From assembly GCA_934757865.1 (NCBI GenBank), contig CAKVLS010000003.1, forward strand, positions 1-64,000: a stretch of DNA of 64,000 nucleotides. The letters run 5' to 3'. The position numbers and the translations under genes were made by a program. Position 1 is the first letter of the stretch. The number at the start of each line of letters is the position of its first letter. Positions 7,287-16,498 of the stretch are shown here, piece by piece. The notes under the pieces were generated by a model. The model was not told the DNA's origin. It saw only the letters and a list, made by a program, of their open reading frames with translations, and did not search any database. Source of the DNA: an uncultured Clostridia bacterium (GTDB taxonomy: Bacteria > Bacillota > Clostridia > Christensenellales > UBA1242).

Positions 7287-9239
7287 TTATTTTTCTAGTT
7301 CTAGTAAAAAGTCCTTAGCTGAAGTTAGGTAACTTGCTTTTGTCTTTTCGTCACTAGTTAAAGCTGCCTTAGTGTAGTAGCCAATTACTTCGTCACTATT
7401 TTTGAAGTACTCGTCAATGCTCTCTTCGCCGCTTAGCATATTTCTAAGTTTGTCGAAGTTTAGGTTGTCACGAGTAACGCCCATTTTTAGCTCTTTCAAA
7501 ATATAGCCTACTACTATCTTTCTGCCGGTTATTTCCCAGATAGCGTCATTTTTGTTTTGGATAGGAACAATACGAGCTAGCATAAACTCAAGTTCGCTTG
7601 CGAATCTCAAAAGTTTGTCAGTGCCAACTGCACCATTAACTAATAGTGAGTGGTAACCGCTGTGTGCCTTGTCCAAAATCTCTGCTATACGAGTGCTATT
7701 GTAAGTTAGGTAGTCCCAAGTATCTAACATTTCGGTTAGGTAGCTGTCATTGATATCTCCGTCATACTCTACTTGACTGCTTATTAGACCAAAGGCTCTA
7801 GGTGAGATATTAAATAGGTATGTGCATCTTGTTTCTTTGTCTTTTGTAACAACAAGTTTAGTTGCTGGGATACCTAGATTTTCTAGTGTTAAATCCTTTC
7901 TTGATTCAATCTTGAATCCGCCGTCCTCTAATCTCTTAACATAGTTGTCTACTAGGTCGCTATGTTTTTCGTTCTCTGGAGTTTCTTTGGCTGCCCAAAT
8001 CTTATCCACCATAACTGTTATAGGGAAGCCTTCAACTAAGTTCTTGTCGTTGGTTCTATATAAGAATGATAGGATATTTCTTGTTTCTTCGTTCTTAGCC
8101 AAATTTTGTGGTGGCATTTGACGGAAGACTTTGTCTAGCTTGAATGAGTATCTAAAGAAGCTATTAACATACATAAACATATTGGTGTATACATCAGTTT
8201 TTACAACCTCTATTAACTCTTTTTTGTTAAGGGTAACTCTCTTTAGGTTTGCCTCAAAGCTTGTGATTGTTGCTTTCATAAACTCGGCTTGCTTAGCGTC
8301 TTTTTTATCGGCGTCAAGTTTTAGCTCATAAAGTTTCTTTAATACACGCATCAAAGTTACTTCCGTTTCTTGATTTAGAAGATATGGCAAATTGTTCTTT
8401 ACCATAAATTTTGCTGTTTCGTGTGGAGGAAGAACTTGGAACTTAGCTCCCAATTTCTCTTTGATGATATTAAGCTCATTAGAAACATATTTATCTGCCT
8501 CAACTGAGCTATCGTACATAAGTGATGTTAGGTAGTATGCTTGAGCCTTTTCGTAGCCGCCTTTTTCTAGGTAGTAGAATCCATAGCCTCTTAGCATTCT
8601 GCCATAATCCTCGATATACCAAACATCTTTGTAAACTCTATTAAGGCACTCAAAAGCTTTGTCAAGATTGCCTTCTAGTTTGTAAGTTTCAAAAATCTCC
8701 AAAATAGAAGATATATCAAGTGGGTTAAGAGTAGTTAGGTGCTCCAAAACTTCTCTTGCTTCTTTGTACTGCTTTTTTTCTATCAAAAGATAGCCTTTTA
8801 GTTTAGCAAATGCACTTTCGTCTTTTGCAACCCAAAGGCAACTTTCTTTTGGGTACTTGGTGCAATATATTAGCATCTCAGCAAAAGAGTTAAATTGATA
8901 TCTCTTGCTGTTAGGGTCTACGCCATTAGGTGCTGCAACGACTGGCTGCTTAGTGATATAGTCTAGAGTTGCATTGATTATTTCAAGAGCTTTTTCGTTT
9001 TCTCTTCTATTCATCAAATCTCTTACTATGCCATATAATTTTAGATAAGTTTGTGGACGAGTTGTTTTGAAAAACTCTGGTTTTTCGTCCTCATTTAGAT
9101 ATGCGCCTAGCTCTAGAGTAAGTAAATGTGTACGAGCTGGGTTGCTATCGTCTTTTAGGCTGTCGTTGATAGCTGTCTCTATAATGTTTCTGTTCTCGGC
9201 TTTATCAGTGCCTAATTTTTTCAAAATGTCTTGTATCAT
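7287..9239 (-). CDS. Large TPR-like helical protein, function unknown
   Basis: 650 residues, soluble, no signal peptide or membrane segment. About 145-275 looks like tandem tetratricopeptide helices (KGYLLIEKKQYKEAREVLEHL, then KAFECLNR and KGGYEKAQAYY blocks). The rest is mixed alpha/beta with no enzymatic motif I can name. Start ATG 9239 has AGGAGAC four bases upstream. Monocistronic with its own promoter and terminator. A scaffold or adaptor role would fit TPR proteins, but there is no direct clue to its partner. Confidence 0.75.
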   Translation of the reverse strand: MIQDILKKLGTDKAENRNIIETAINDSLKDDSNPARTHLLTLELGAYLNEDEKPEFFKTTRPQTYLKLYGIVRDLMNRRENEKALEIINATLDYITKQPVVAAPNGVDPNSKRYQFNSFAEMLIYCTKYPKESCLWVAKDESAFAKLKGYLLIEKKQYKEAREVLEHLTTLNPLDISSILEIFETYKLEGNLDKAFECLNRVYKDVWYIEDYGRMLRGYGFYYLEKGGYEKAQAYYLTSLMYDSSVEADKYVSNELNIIKEKLGAKFQVLPPHETAKFMVKNNLPYLLNQETEVTLMRVLKKLYELKLDADKKDAKQAEFMKATITSFEANLKRVTLNKKELIEVVKTDVYTNMFMYVNSFFRYSFKLDKVFRQMPPQNLAKNEETRNILSFLYRTNDKNLVEGFPITVMVDKIWAAKETPENEKHSDLVDNYVKRLEDGGFKIESRKDLTLENLGIPATKLVVTKDKETRCTYLFNISPRAFGLISSQVEYDGDINDSYLTEMLDTWDYLTYNSTRIAEILDKAHSGYHSLLVNGAVGTDKLLRFASELEFMLARIVPIQNKNDAIWEITGRKIVVGYILKELKMGVTRDNLNFDKLRNMLSGEESIDEYFKNSDEVIGYYTKAALTSDEKTKASYLTSAKDFLLELEK

Positions 9240-9267
9240 TGTTGTCTCCTAAACATGTTATACCAAA

Positions 9268-9296
9268 ATTATAACAAACGAGCGGTATTTTTGCAA
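9268..9296 (-). promoter_or_regulatory. Sigma-A promoter of the TPR-like gene
   Basis: Minus strand: -35 TTGCAA (9296-9291), 17-base spacer, perfect -10 TATAAT (9273-9268). The same -35 variant is used by the lipoprotein gene at 428-1636. Confidence 0.6.
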
Positions 9297-9439
9297 ACAA
9301 TATAGATATTTGTTTGATTATTTTTGATTTTTCGTGTAATATAAAAGTGTAAAAAGATTTTGAACAAAAACTTGAAAAATGTCTTATTTGTAAGCGTTTG
9401 CTTAATGATTTACTAGACCACAACAAAGGAATAAAAAAT

Positions 9440-10288
9440 ATGTTTGGAAGAAGAAGTGACGGAACTCCAGTCAAAGGCATGGGTATAATCGAAAAAGCTG
9501 GCCCACATTTTATGATAGCCCGCAACGATGCAACTAACCTAGCTACCAACCCTGTAAGGTGTGAGAACCTTGACAAATGGATAGCCAAAAAGCGTGAGGA
9601 AGGCAAAAACTATTCTTACATGGATGTAGTCATCGCTAGTATCGTAAGACTACTAGCTGTAAGACCTATGCTTAATAGATTTGTTATGCGTGGCAAAGTC
9701 TTTGATAGAAAAGGTATATTTATCTCAATGACTGTCAAAAAATCTCTAAGAGACGAATCTCCAGACACTGTTATCAAAGTAGGATTTACCGGCAAAGAAA
9801 CTATTGACGAGGTAAAAGAAAAGTTTAACGCCGAGATAAACAAAGCCTTCGCCGAAGAGACCAAGACCGAAAAAGAAGGCAAGAGCTTCACTAAACTTCC
9901 TAACTGGCTTTTTAGATGGGCTATGGGAATAGTAAGGTGGGCGGACAATCGTGGCATGCTACCAAAGAAACTTATCGCCGCAAGTCCCTTCCACACCAGT
10001 GTATATGTTACTAACCTAAAATCTATCAAGACTGATGCAATATATCATCATCTATACAACTTTGGCACAACTGGATTATTCATTGCTATGGGCAAAGAAA
10101 AACTTGAGCCAGTAGTAGAAAATGGCAAGCTTGCCGTTGGCAAAGTAATGAACTTAGGTATCACTATGGACGAGCGTCCATGCGATGGATTCTACTTCTG
10201 TCGTAGCCTTCGTATATGGAACGATATGTTTAACGACCCTAGCATATTAGAAAAACCTTTTACTGAAGAGGACATTGTCCTAAAATAA
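9440..10288 (+). CDS. Stand-alone E2/CAT-like acyltransferase domain protein
   Basis: 282 residues from ATG 9440, preceded by AAAGGA; a TTG at 9398 lacks such a site. It resembles the catalytic domain of 2-oxoacid dehydrogenase E2 subunits (chloramphenicol acetyltransferase fold) without lipoyl or peripheral-subunit-binding domains. The usual DHRxxDG motif reads DERPCDG (244-250), so the general-base His is Glu here, while Asp and Gly remain. Classical activity is therefore doubtful. No E1 or E3 gene is nearby. It is the only plus-strand gene left of the origin and has weak promoter-like elements at 9314-9342. Confidence 0.75.
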   Translation: MFGRRSDGTPVKGMGIIEKAGPHFMIARNDATNLATNPVRCENLDKWIAKKREEGKNYSYMDVVIASIVRLLAVRPMLNRFVMRGKVFDRKGIFISMTVKKSLRDESPDTVIKVGFTGKETIDEVKEKFNAEINKAFAEETKTEKEGKSFTKLPNWLFRWAMGIVRWADNRGMLPKKLIAASPFHTSVYVTNLKSIKTDAIYHHLYNFGTTGLFIAMGKEKLEPVVENGKLAVGKVMNLGITMDERPCDGFYFCRSLRIWNDMFNDPSILEKPFTEEDIVLK

Positions 10289-10456
10289 TTATTTACTATA
10301 CAACTTTCAAAATAACCTAAGTTAATAACAATACTTTTGGTTATTAGATAAGATATAATTAAACCCAAAAATAATATCTTAGTAAAAAATAATATTTAGA
10401 TAAATAAGATTATCAATTACATCTTGTTAAACTAACAATTATTGATAAAATGAAAA

Positions 10457-10490
10457 TAAAAAAAGACTAGCGATTTTGCTAGTCTTTTTT
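10457..10490. terminator. Bidirectional terminator
   Basis: AAAAGACTAGC (10461-10471) pairs with GCTAGTCTTTT (10478-10488) between converging genes. Confidence 0.85.
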
Positions 10491-10493
10491 ATA

Positions 10494-10922
10494 CTATTGA
10501 GCTCTGTCGTCATTTTGAGTTTGGGTTTGACATTTTTCTACACGAGCTGAGATTACTGAAAAGTATTCATCTCTTTTTCTCTCGCTTATCATACCTCTAT
10601 CACAAGCTTCTAGCATATTAGCCATCTCTGTTAAGATATATGCCTTATCTCTCTTAGGTATAGATGCATCTCTTACCTCAGCATAGTTAGATGCTGATAG
10701 CTCAGAATAAAATGTTTCTTTGTAATCAACTACGCAACCTACATGTAGTCCCAATCTCTCTACACTCTCAGTGTCGATAGATGTAACAAGACCATTGTTG
10801 CCGTACTTGTTAACAAATGCTGTGTCATTAGGTCTAACAAGTGTTAGCTCGGTTTTGTCCTCGCTCTCCTCACGCATATCTGCGATTGTTACTGCTTTTT
10901 CGGTTATATAACTTACTCTCAT
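10494..10922 (-). CDS. Hypothetical protein
   Basis: 142 residues from ATG 10922, which has AAGGAG at good spacing; upstream in-frame codons lack one. Soluble, no membrane segment. An N-terminal beta-rich half (to about 85) and a charged helical C-terminus (about 88-130) can be seen, then a Gln/Asp tail. I do not recognise the family. It has its own promoter and lies immediately downstream of the ABC exporter operon, with only 77 bases between, so read-through from that operon is possible. Confidence 0.65.
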   Translation of the reverse strand: MRVSYITEKAVTIADMREESEDKTELTLVRPNDTAFVNKYGNNGLVTSIDTESVERLGLHVGCVVDYKETFYSELSASNYAEVRDASIPKRDKAYILTEMANMLEACDRGMISERKRDEYFSVISARVEKCQTQTQNDDRAQ

Positions 10923-10949
10923 CAAAATTATCTCCTTATCGATACATCT

Positions 10950-10978
10950 ATTATATACTAACAAAATGTAACTTTCAA
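10950..10978 (-). promoter_or_regulatory. Sigma-A promoter of the hypothetical gene
   Basis: Minus strand: -35 TTGAAA (10978-10973), 17-base spacer, perfect -10 TATAAT (10955-10950). Confidence 0.7.
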
Positions 10979-10999
10979 GAGGCAATTTTAATTATTTTT

Positions 11000-12841
11000 T
11001 TAACCTTCTACTACACTTGCGTGCTTTTTTGTGAACTGGCTATTGTATAGGTCAGCATAGAAACCGCCTTTTTTAAGTAGTTCGTTATGCTTGCCTGACT
11101 CTATGATATTGCCGTCTTTCATAACTAGTATTAGGTCGGCGTTCTTGATAGTAGATAGTCTGTGAGCTATAACAAATGAAGTTCTGCCGGTAGCTAATTT
11201 GTCCATAGCTTTTTGGATTTGCTCCTCGGTACGAGTATCTACTGAACTTGTAGCCTCGTCTAGTATTAGCATTGGGCTGTTGTTTACCATAACTCTTGCT
11301 ATTGTCAAAAGCTGTCTTTGACCTTGGCTTATGTTTGCCTTTTCGTCAATCTTCATATCATAGCCACCCGGAAGGGATCTAATGAAGTGGTCAATGTGTG
11401 CAAAGCAACATGCGTTCTCTATCTCTTCGTTAGTAAGACCTTTTGTACCATAAGCGATATTCTCCCTAATAGTACCTTCAAATAGCCATGTATCTTGCAA
11501 TACCATACCAAAGTAACTTCTTACTTCTTCTCTTGGCATATCCTTAGTAGATACTCCGTCTATCAAAATCTCTCCGCTGTTTACTTCATAAAATCTCATT
11601 AGAAGATTTACGATAGTGGTCTTGCCAGCACCTGTTGGTCCTACGATAGCTACTTTTTGACCAGCTTTTATCTTAGCCGAAAAGTCATGGATTATCTCTT
11701 TGTTCTCGTCATAACCAAAAGATACATGATTGAACTCTACATCACCTTTGACTGTTTTTAGTTGCCACTTTTTGTCTTCTACTGCTTGTTCTTTTTCTTC
11801 TAAGAACTCAAACACTCTCTCGCTAGCTGCGGCTGTTGATTGCAATGTGCTTGAAATATTAGCAATGTTACTTACTTGGTTGTTGAAGATTCTCATATAA
11901 GTGATAAATGTTACGATAGTTGCGGCAAACTTAATGTCATTATTTTTGATTGCGATATATCCGCCAACTACACATATAGCAACATATGTTAAGTTGCCGA
12001 TAAAGTTCATAATAGGGTGCATTAGACCGCTAAGGAATTGCGCCTTATACGCAGAATTGAATAACTCTTTGTTAGTTTTATCAAATTTCTTTTGGGCTTT
12101 TTCTTCTCCGCTAAATGCTGATACTACATTGTGGGCTGAGTACATTTCTTCTATTTGTCCATTTATCTCACCTAGTTTCTTTTGTTGCATAACAAAATGC
12201 TTTTGAGATAGTTTTACTACAAGAAGTATTAGTCCTATAGATATAGGCATAGTTGCTATCATGATAAGTGTAAGTAGTGGGCTATTAACTAGCATCATGA
12301 TAACTGCACCTATTAACATAGTTAAGCTAGATACTACTGAGCTCAAACTATCCGCAAGGCTCATACCTAATGTGTCAACATCATTGGTGATACGAGATAG
12401 TGTGTCGCCTATTGGGTTGCTATCAAAATATTTAAGAGGTAACTTATTTATCTTTTTACTTATATCTTCACGATACTTTTTTGTTACGATAGCGGTAACT
12501 TTGGCCATGATGATACCTTGTAAAAAGTTAAAGATACCACTCAAAACATACATGACAATAAGTACTATTCCGTAGTAGGCGATTTTTGTCATATCAATGT
12601 TAGTGCCACCAACTATTATTGTTGTTCCTAACTTTTTGATAATATTAGGTGACAAGATATTAAATGTTGTACTAGCAACTGCTAGAGCTAGCGCTATGAT
12701 TATTACTGTATAAAAACCTTTTAGCGAACCAATAAGCATCTTGTAACTTTTCTTAAAGTTCTTAGGTTTAGCGGTGCTCATTCTGCCCATAGGTCCTGGA
12801 CCACCGTGTTTTTGAGGACTAGATTTTTTCTTTTCTTCCAT
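11000..12841 (-). CDS. ABC exporter half-transporter (second subunit)
   Basis: 613 residues from ATG 12841 with an AAAGGAGGAG site. A Pro/Lys-rich N-terminus precedes a six-helix export domain (about 50-340) and an ATPase domain: Walker A GPTGAGKT (about 401-408), signature SQGQRQ, Walker B LILDEATSSVD with the catalytic Glu, and the switch His in IAHRLST. It starts one base inside the stop of the partner exporter gene. Together they look like a heterodimeric multidrug-type exporter of the BmrCD/LmrCD class; this subunit carries the consensus catalytic Glu. MarR control suggests response to a toxic small molecule. Confidence 0.93.
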   Translation of the reverse strand: MEEKKKSSPQKHGGPGPMGRMSTAKPKNFKKSYKMLIGSLKGFYTVIIIALALAVASTTFNILSPNIIKKLGTTIIVGGTNIDMTKIAYYGIVLIVMYVLSGIFNFLQGIIMAKVTAIVTKKYREDISKKINKLPLKYFDSNPIGDTLSRITNDVDTLGMSLADSLSSVVSSLTMLIGAVIMMLVNSPLLTLIMIATMPISIGLILLVVKLSQKHFVMQQKKLGEINGQIEEMYSAHNVVSAFSGEEKAQKKFDKTNKELFNSAYKAQFLSGLMHPIMNFIGNLTYVAICVVGGYIAIKNNDIKFAATIVTFITYMRIFNNQVSNIANISSTLQSTAAASERVFEFLEEKEQAVEDKKWQLKTVKGDVEFNHVSFGYDENKEIIHDFSAKIKAGQKVAIVGPTGAGKTTIVNLLMRFYEVNSGEILIDGVSTKDMPREEVRSYFGMVLQDTWLFEGTIRENIAYGTKGLTNEEIENACCFAHIDHFIRSLPGGYDMKIDEKANISQGQRQLLTIARVMVNNSPMLILDEATSSVDTRTEEQIQKAMDKLATGRTSFVIAHRLSTIKNADLILVMKDGNIIESGKHNELLKKGGFYADLYNSQFTKKHASVVEG

Positions 12842-14565
12842 TATTCTAACTCCTCCTTTGATAATTGTGACAAAGCTATTTCTTTGTATACTTTGCAATT
12901 CTTCATAAGCTCTTTGTGGGTGCCCATACCAACGATTTTGCCTTGGTCAAGAACTACTATCTTGTCTGCATCTAGTATTGTTCCTACTCTTTGGGCAACA
13001 ATTACTTTTGTAGCTTTCTTAGTATATTTTGCTAATGCTTTACGAAGGGCTTTGTCTGTCTTGTAGTCAAGTGCCGAAAAACTATCATCAAAGACATATA
13101 TCTCAGGGTCTTTCGCAATAGCTCTTGCTATACATAGTCTTTGTCTTTGACCACCGGATACATTTGTACCGCCTTGGGCTATCTCATAATTTAGCCCGCC
13201 ATCTAACTTATCTACAAAGCTAGCTTGGGCAACGGTCAAACACTCTTTGACTTTGTTTGTGTCAATATCGTCTGCACCGTACTTGACATTTTCTTCTACA
13301 GTACCGCTAAACAAAAGACCTTTTTGTGGTACAAAACCAATCTTTTTGTTTAGGGCGTCTTTTGAATACTCTTTGATATTAACTCCGTCAATAAGCACCT
13401 CGCCAAAAGTTGCATCAAAAAATCTTGGTATTAGGTTAACAAGAGTTGACTTGCCGCTACCAGTAGAACCAATAAAAGCAATAGTTTGACCTTGCTCGAC
13501 TGAGAAATTGATGTTTTCTAGAACATTCATCTCAGCATCTGGGTATCTAAATGAAACATTTTTGAATTCTAGTGTTCCGGTCTTTTCGGTCTTGCCATCA
13601 AAAGTCCCTGGCTCGATTTTTGATTTAGAATTCAAAACCTCTGCTATACGCTTAGAACTTACTACGCCTCTAGGTAGCATAACAATAACCGCTGACAAAA
13701 ACATAAAGCTCATAAGTATATGCATGCCGTATTGTGTAAATGCAACTAGGTCTGGATACATAAGTCCTGCGGTATTGATAAGGTAAGCGCCAAGCCAATA
13801 GATAGTAAGTGTAAGTCCGTTGAATATTAAATTCATAAAAGGACTCATAAGACTCATTACTTTACCGATATAGTATTGAGTTTTTGTTAAATCTTTGTTA
13901 GCTTCATCAAATTTTGCTTCTTGCAAGCTTTCGGTATTGTATGCTCTTATTACTCTAAGTCCGGTCAAATTTTCTCTAGCTATAAGGTTGATTTTATCTG
14001 TTTTCTTTTGTTGTTTAGAAAAGGCAGGTACAACCGCAAAGAAAAGTATGCCAAATAGTAAAAACATAACACCTACGCAAATGACTGTTGCCCATGTAAG
14101 ACTAAGGCTAGAGTGGACTATTTCTTTAATCGAAAAAGCTGCCATAGTAGGTGCCATGATAGCCATACGAAGACACATTTGCAAAGTGTTTTGTATTTGT
14201 GTTACATCGTTGGTGCTACGAGTGATAAGGCTTGCGGTAGAAAACTTGTTTATCTCTTCTTGAGACATGCTGTTAACTTTTGCAAATATAGAACCTCTCA
14301 ATCTCTCAGCAAACTTAGCAGACAAAATAGCTGCCGCAACAGAACTTATAATACATGCCACCATAATGATGCCCGCAACTACTAGCATTCTCCAGCCGGT
14401 ATCCCAAATAGCGCTAACCGAACTTGACATTTGGACTTTTCCAATAATCTCTGCCATAAGCTTGATAAGTTCCATCTCAAAATAAACTTGAGTGACAACG
14501 AACGCTATTATAAATAAGATAACAATATATTCGTACCACTTAAAGTTCTTCAATATCTTAGACAT
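12841..14565 (-). CDS. ABC exporter half-transporter (first subunit, degenerate site)
   Basis: 574 residues: six-helix export domain (about 15-320) and ATPase domain with Walker A GSTGSGKST (about 365-374), signature SGGQRQR, and Walker B VFDDSFSALD, in which the catalytic Glu is replaced by Asp; the switch His position reads VAQRVGT, with Gln. Such loss in one partner is typical of heterodimeric exporters with one degenerate ATP site. Its start touches the MarR gene stop and its stop overlaps the next start, so marR and both subunits form one operon. Confidence 0.93.
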   Translation of the reverse strand: MSKILKNFKWYEYIVILFIIAFVVTQVYFEMELIKLMAEIIGKVQMSSSVSAIWDTGWRMLVVAGIIMVACIISSVAAAILSAKFAERLRGSIFAKVNSMSQEEINKFSTASLITRSTNDVTQIQNTLQMCLRMAIMAPTMAAFSIKEIVHSSLSLTWATVICVGVMFLLFGILFFAVVPAFSKQQKKTDKINLIARENLTGLRVIRAYNTESLQEAKFDEANKDLTKTQYYIGKVMSLMSPFMNLIFNGLTLTIYWLGAYLINTAGLMYPDLVAFTQYGMHILMSFMFLSAVIVMLPRGVVSSKRIAEVLNSKSKIEPGTFDGKTEKTGTLEFKNVSFRYPDAEMNVLENINFSVEQGQTIAFIGSTGSGKSTLVNLIPRFFDATFGEVLIDGVNIKEYSKDALNKKIGFVPQKGLLFSGTVEENVKYGADDIDTNKVKECLTVAQASFVDKLDGGLNYEIAQGGTNVSGGQRQRLCIARAIAKDPEIYVFDDSFSALDYKTDKALRKALAKYTKKATKVIVAQRVGTILDADKIVVLDQGKIVGMGTHKELMKNCKVYKEIALSQLSKEELE

Positions 14566-15008
14566 TATTTATGTTCTCCTTCAAAATACTTTTTGCCATT
14601 TTGAGACATTGCTTTTAGTATGTTAAAAACTTCTTCTTTATCTTTTTGGGCGATGCCAGCGCAAAGATACTTATCTATAAATTCGTTCATCTTATAGTGA
14701 ACAATTTTGCCAAGTTCTTTACCCTTTTCGCTTATCTCAAAAATTTTCTTTCTGCCATCATCACTACTTACCATTTCTATAATGTAGCCTTTGGCCAAAA
14801 GCGAAGTTATTATCCTTGATGTATATGCTTTGTCATATCCCAAAATGTTGCTCATCTCATTTTGAGACATAGCGCCTTTGTCACCCAAAAGTCCAAGATA
14901 CTTGCCCTCACTAGATGTGAGGTTGTAACTCTTAAGTTTATCATTAAGATACGAGCGGCAGCAAGTTCTAATCTTAGTCATATATATATGCATCAAATAA
15001 CTATCCAT
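14565..15008 (-). CDS. MarR-family transcriptional regulator
   Basis: 147 residues from ATG 15008 (AAGGAGG upstream). Winged helix-turn-helix at about 40-105 (MSQNEMSNILGYDKAYTSRI, then the DDGRKK wing). First gene of an operon with two ABC exporter subunits; an 18-base palindrome overlies its promoter, so it probably represses itself and the exporter until a ligand binds. Cys residues at 17, 18 and 119 are visible, but there is no basis to call it redox-sensing. Confidence 0.92.
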   Translation of the reverse strand: MDSYLMHIYMTKIRTCCRSYLNDKLKSYNLTSSEGKYLGLLGDKGAMSQNEMSNILGYDKAYTSRIITSLLAKGYIIEMVSSDDGRKKIFEISEKGKELGKIVHYKMNEFIDKYLCAGIAQKDKEEVFNILKAMSQNGKKYFEGEHK

Positions 15009-15033
15009 AATGCCTCCTTGCAAACTATGGAAA

Positions 15034-15062
15034 AGGATAGCATCAATTAGTTGACTTGTCAA
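15034..15062 (-). promoter_or_regulatory. Sigma-A promoter of the marR-exporter operon
   Basis: Minus strand: perfect -35 TTGACA (15062-15057), 17-base spacer, -10 TATCCT (15039-15034). The -35 lies inside the palindromic operator. Confidence 0.75.
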
Positions 15063-15065
15063 CTA
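15048..15065. promoter_or_regulatory. Palindromic MarR operator
   Basis: TAGTTGAC (15048-15055), TT, GTCAACTA (15058-15065): perfect 8-base arms across the -35 box, 40 bases before the marR start. Size and place fit MarR-type autorepression. Confidence 0.75.
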
Positions 15066-15521
15066 TATTTTTTATGTTTGAAAATAATTTTTTGTGACAA
15101 ATTTTGCAAGCAAAAAATGCAAAATGAACACAAAACCAAAAAATTAAAATATCAATTCCAATTCAAAAAACCTGAAAAATCTATTACCACCCGACTATAT
15201 GGTCGTAAAAATACAATTTATTGCCAAAAATCTGTGTCTCATAAAATCTTATCGCAAGCCCGAAAATCATAGCTTATCTACTCCAACTTACAAAATACAA
15301 AAATAAATACAAAAAGCATCTAACTATCGCCGTCCGACTATTCGGACTATATCGTATAATCCTTTATTTATGCGGAGTAGAGGCCAAAAACCGACCAAGC
15401 GGTTTTGGAGTGTAATTTTGACGCGCAATGAAAAACTTTGGCTAATATATGCTTGCTCTCGCCCTATAAAAACAAAAACACGACCGAGTAGTCGTATAAT
15501 TATTATATCAAAGTCTACTTA
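15066..15521. other. Palindrome-rich spacer without a gene
   Basis: No supported reading frame. From 15190 to 15500 the sequence is less AT-rich and holds several hairpins: CGAC/GTCG at 15192-15205, GTCCGA/TCGGAC at 15332-15347, a 9-base stem with one bulge at 15384-15408, and ACGAC/GTCGT at 15480-15495. Two of them are followed by CGTATAAT. This could be the remains of a repeat element or an RNA; I cannot name it. Confidence 0.45.
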
Positions 15522-15561
15522 ATAAAATAAAAACAGCAGTTACAAAATTTTTGTAACTGCT
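15522..15561 (-). terminator. Terminator of the radical-SAM operon
   Basis: AGCAGTTACAAA (15535-15546) pairs perfectly with TTTGTAACTGCT (15550-15561); the minus-strand copy runs into GTTTTTATTTT. Confidence 0.85.
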
Positions 15562-15570
15562 AGTAATCTC

Positions 15571-16416
15571 TTAAAAATCTGGAATATAATCTGTAGATGA
15601 AGACGAAAGGTCTTGGCAAAATCCGTGGTTAAATCCTAGCTTATTAAAGTATGCTATGACTCTGGTGTATTCGAGTTTTTTTAGCTTGCGAGTAAGTTCG
15701 CCAGTTGCTTTGTAGCATGGTGTGTACTGCCCCATTATACTAATATATCTATTTTCTAAATGTTTAGATTTTAGATAATCAAGGACTTTTAGGCTGTCGT
15801 CAGTATGACCTGGCAAGACTAAGTGTCTTATGATTACTCCCCTCTTCATTATGCCGTTTTCTATAATGTCACTACTTTTGCTAGCTGTCATAAAGTCAAT
15901 AGCTTTTGACGCTACCTCAAAATAGTCTTTCGCCTTAGATAACTCTAATGCCAAATTGCTATCAAAATATTTTAGGTCTACAAGATAGATGTCTATATAT
16001 TTGTCTATTCTTTTTAGCGCCTCCAAATCGTCATAGCCACTGCTATTATATACGACAGGTTTGTGAGGTTTGTAAATCTTGAAAGCTTGAATAATAGCAT
16101 CTATATAATGCGATGGTGTAACTAGATTGATATTGTTAACATTGGAGTTATCAAAATCTCTAAATATATTGGCAAGCTCTTCTACGGTATAGTCTTTTCC
16201 TTTTCCGCCGTGGCTTATCTCATAGTTTTGGCAATAGTTGCATTTTAGGTTGCAGCCGCTAAAAAATATTGCGCCGCTACCATTACTATCACATATTATA
16301 GGTTCTTCCCAATAATGCGTCATAACTTTGGCAATCTTGATACCTTGCATACCACAATAACCTATTTGTTTATCTCTATCTATATTACATTTGCGTGGGC
16401 AACTGTTACATATCAT
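15571..16416 (-). CDS. Radical-SAM protein, PflX/PflA-like (COG1313 type)
   Basis: 281 residues. The radical-SAM cluster motif CxxxCxxC lies at Cys55, Cys59 and Cys62 (CNLKCNYC). An N-terminal Cys set (3, 6, 10, 21) may bind a second metal or cluster. The overall layout matches uncharacterised relatives of pyruvate-formate-lyase activase; no glycyl-radical enzyme gene is in the window, so the target is unknown. Last of three genes reading the same way (GNAT, dehydrogenase-like, radical SAM), 82 bases after its neighbour. The oxygen-labile cluster hints at an anaerobic host. Confidence 0.85.
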   Translation of the reverse strand: MICNSCPRKCNIDRDKQIGYCGMQGIKIAKVMTHYWEEPIICDSNGSGAIFFSGCNLKCNYCQNYEISHGGKGKDYTVEELANIFRDFDNSNVNNINLVTPSHYIDAIIQAFKIYKPHKPVVYNSSGYDDLEALKRIDKYIDIYLVDLKYFDSNLALELSKAKDYFEVASKAIDFMTASKSSDIIENGIMKRGVIIRHLVLPGHTDDSLKVLDYLKSKHLENRYISIMGQYTPCYKATGELTRKLKKLEYTRVIAYFNKLGFNHGFCQDLSSSSTDYIPDF

Positions 16417-16498
16417 TTTCTTATTTCCTGACTTTTTAATTATTTATCTTTAATAGTTTGTGTATTTGTATTATATTTTTTATATTAACTAAGATTTA

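Noticed and set aside
9205..9606. 133-codon minus-strand frame opposite the E2-like gene
   Set aside because: Mostly antisense to a well-supported gene, without a ribosome site.
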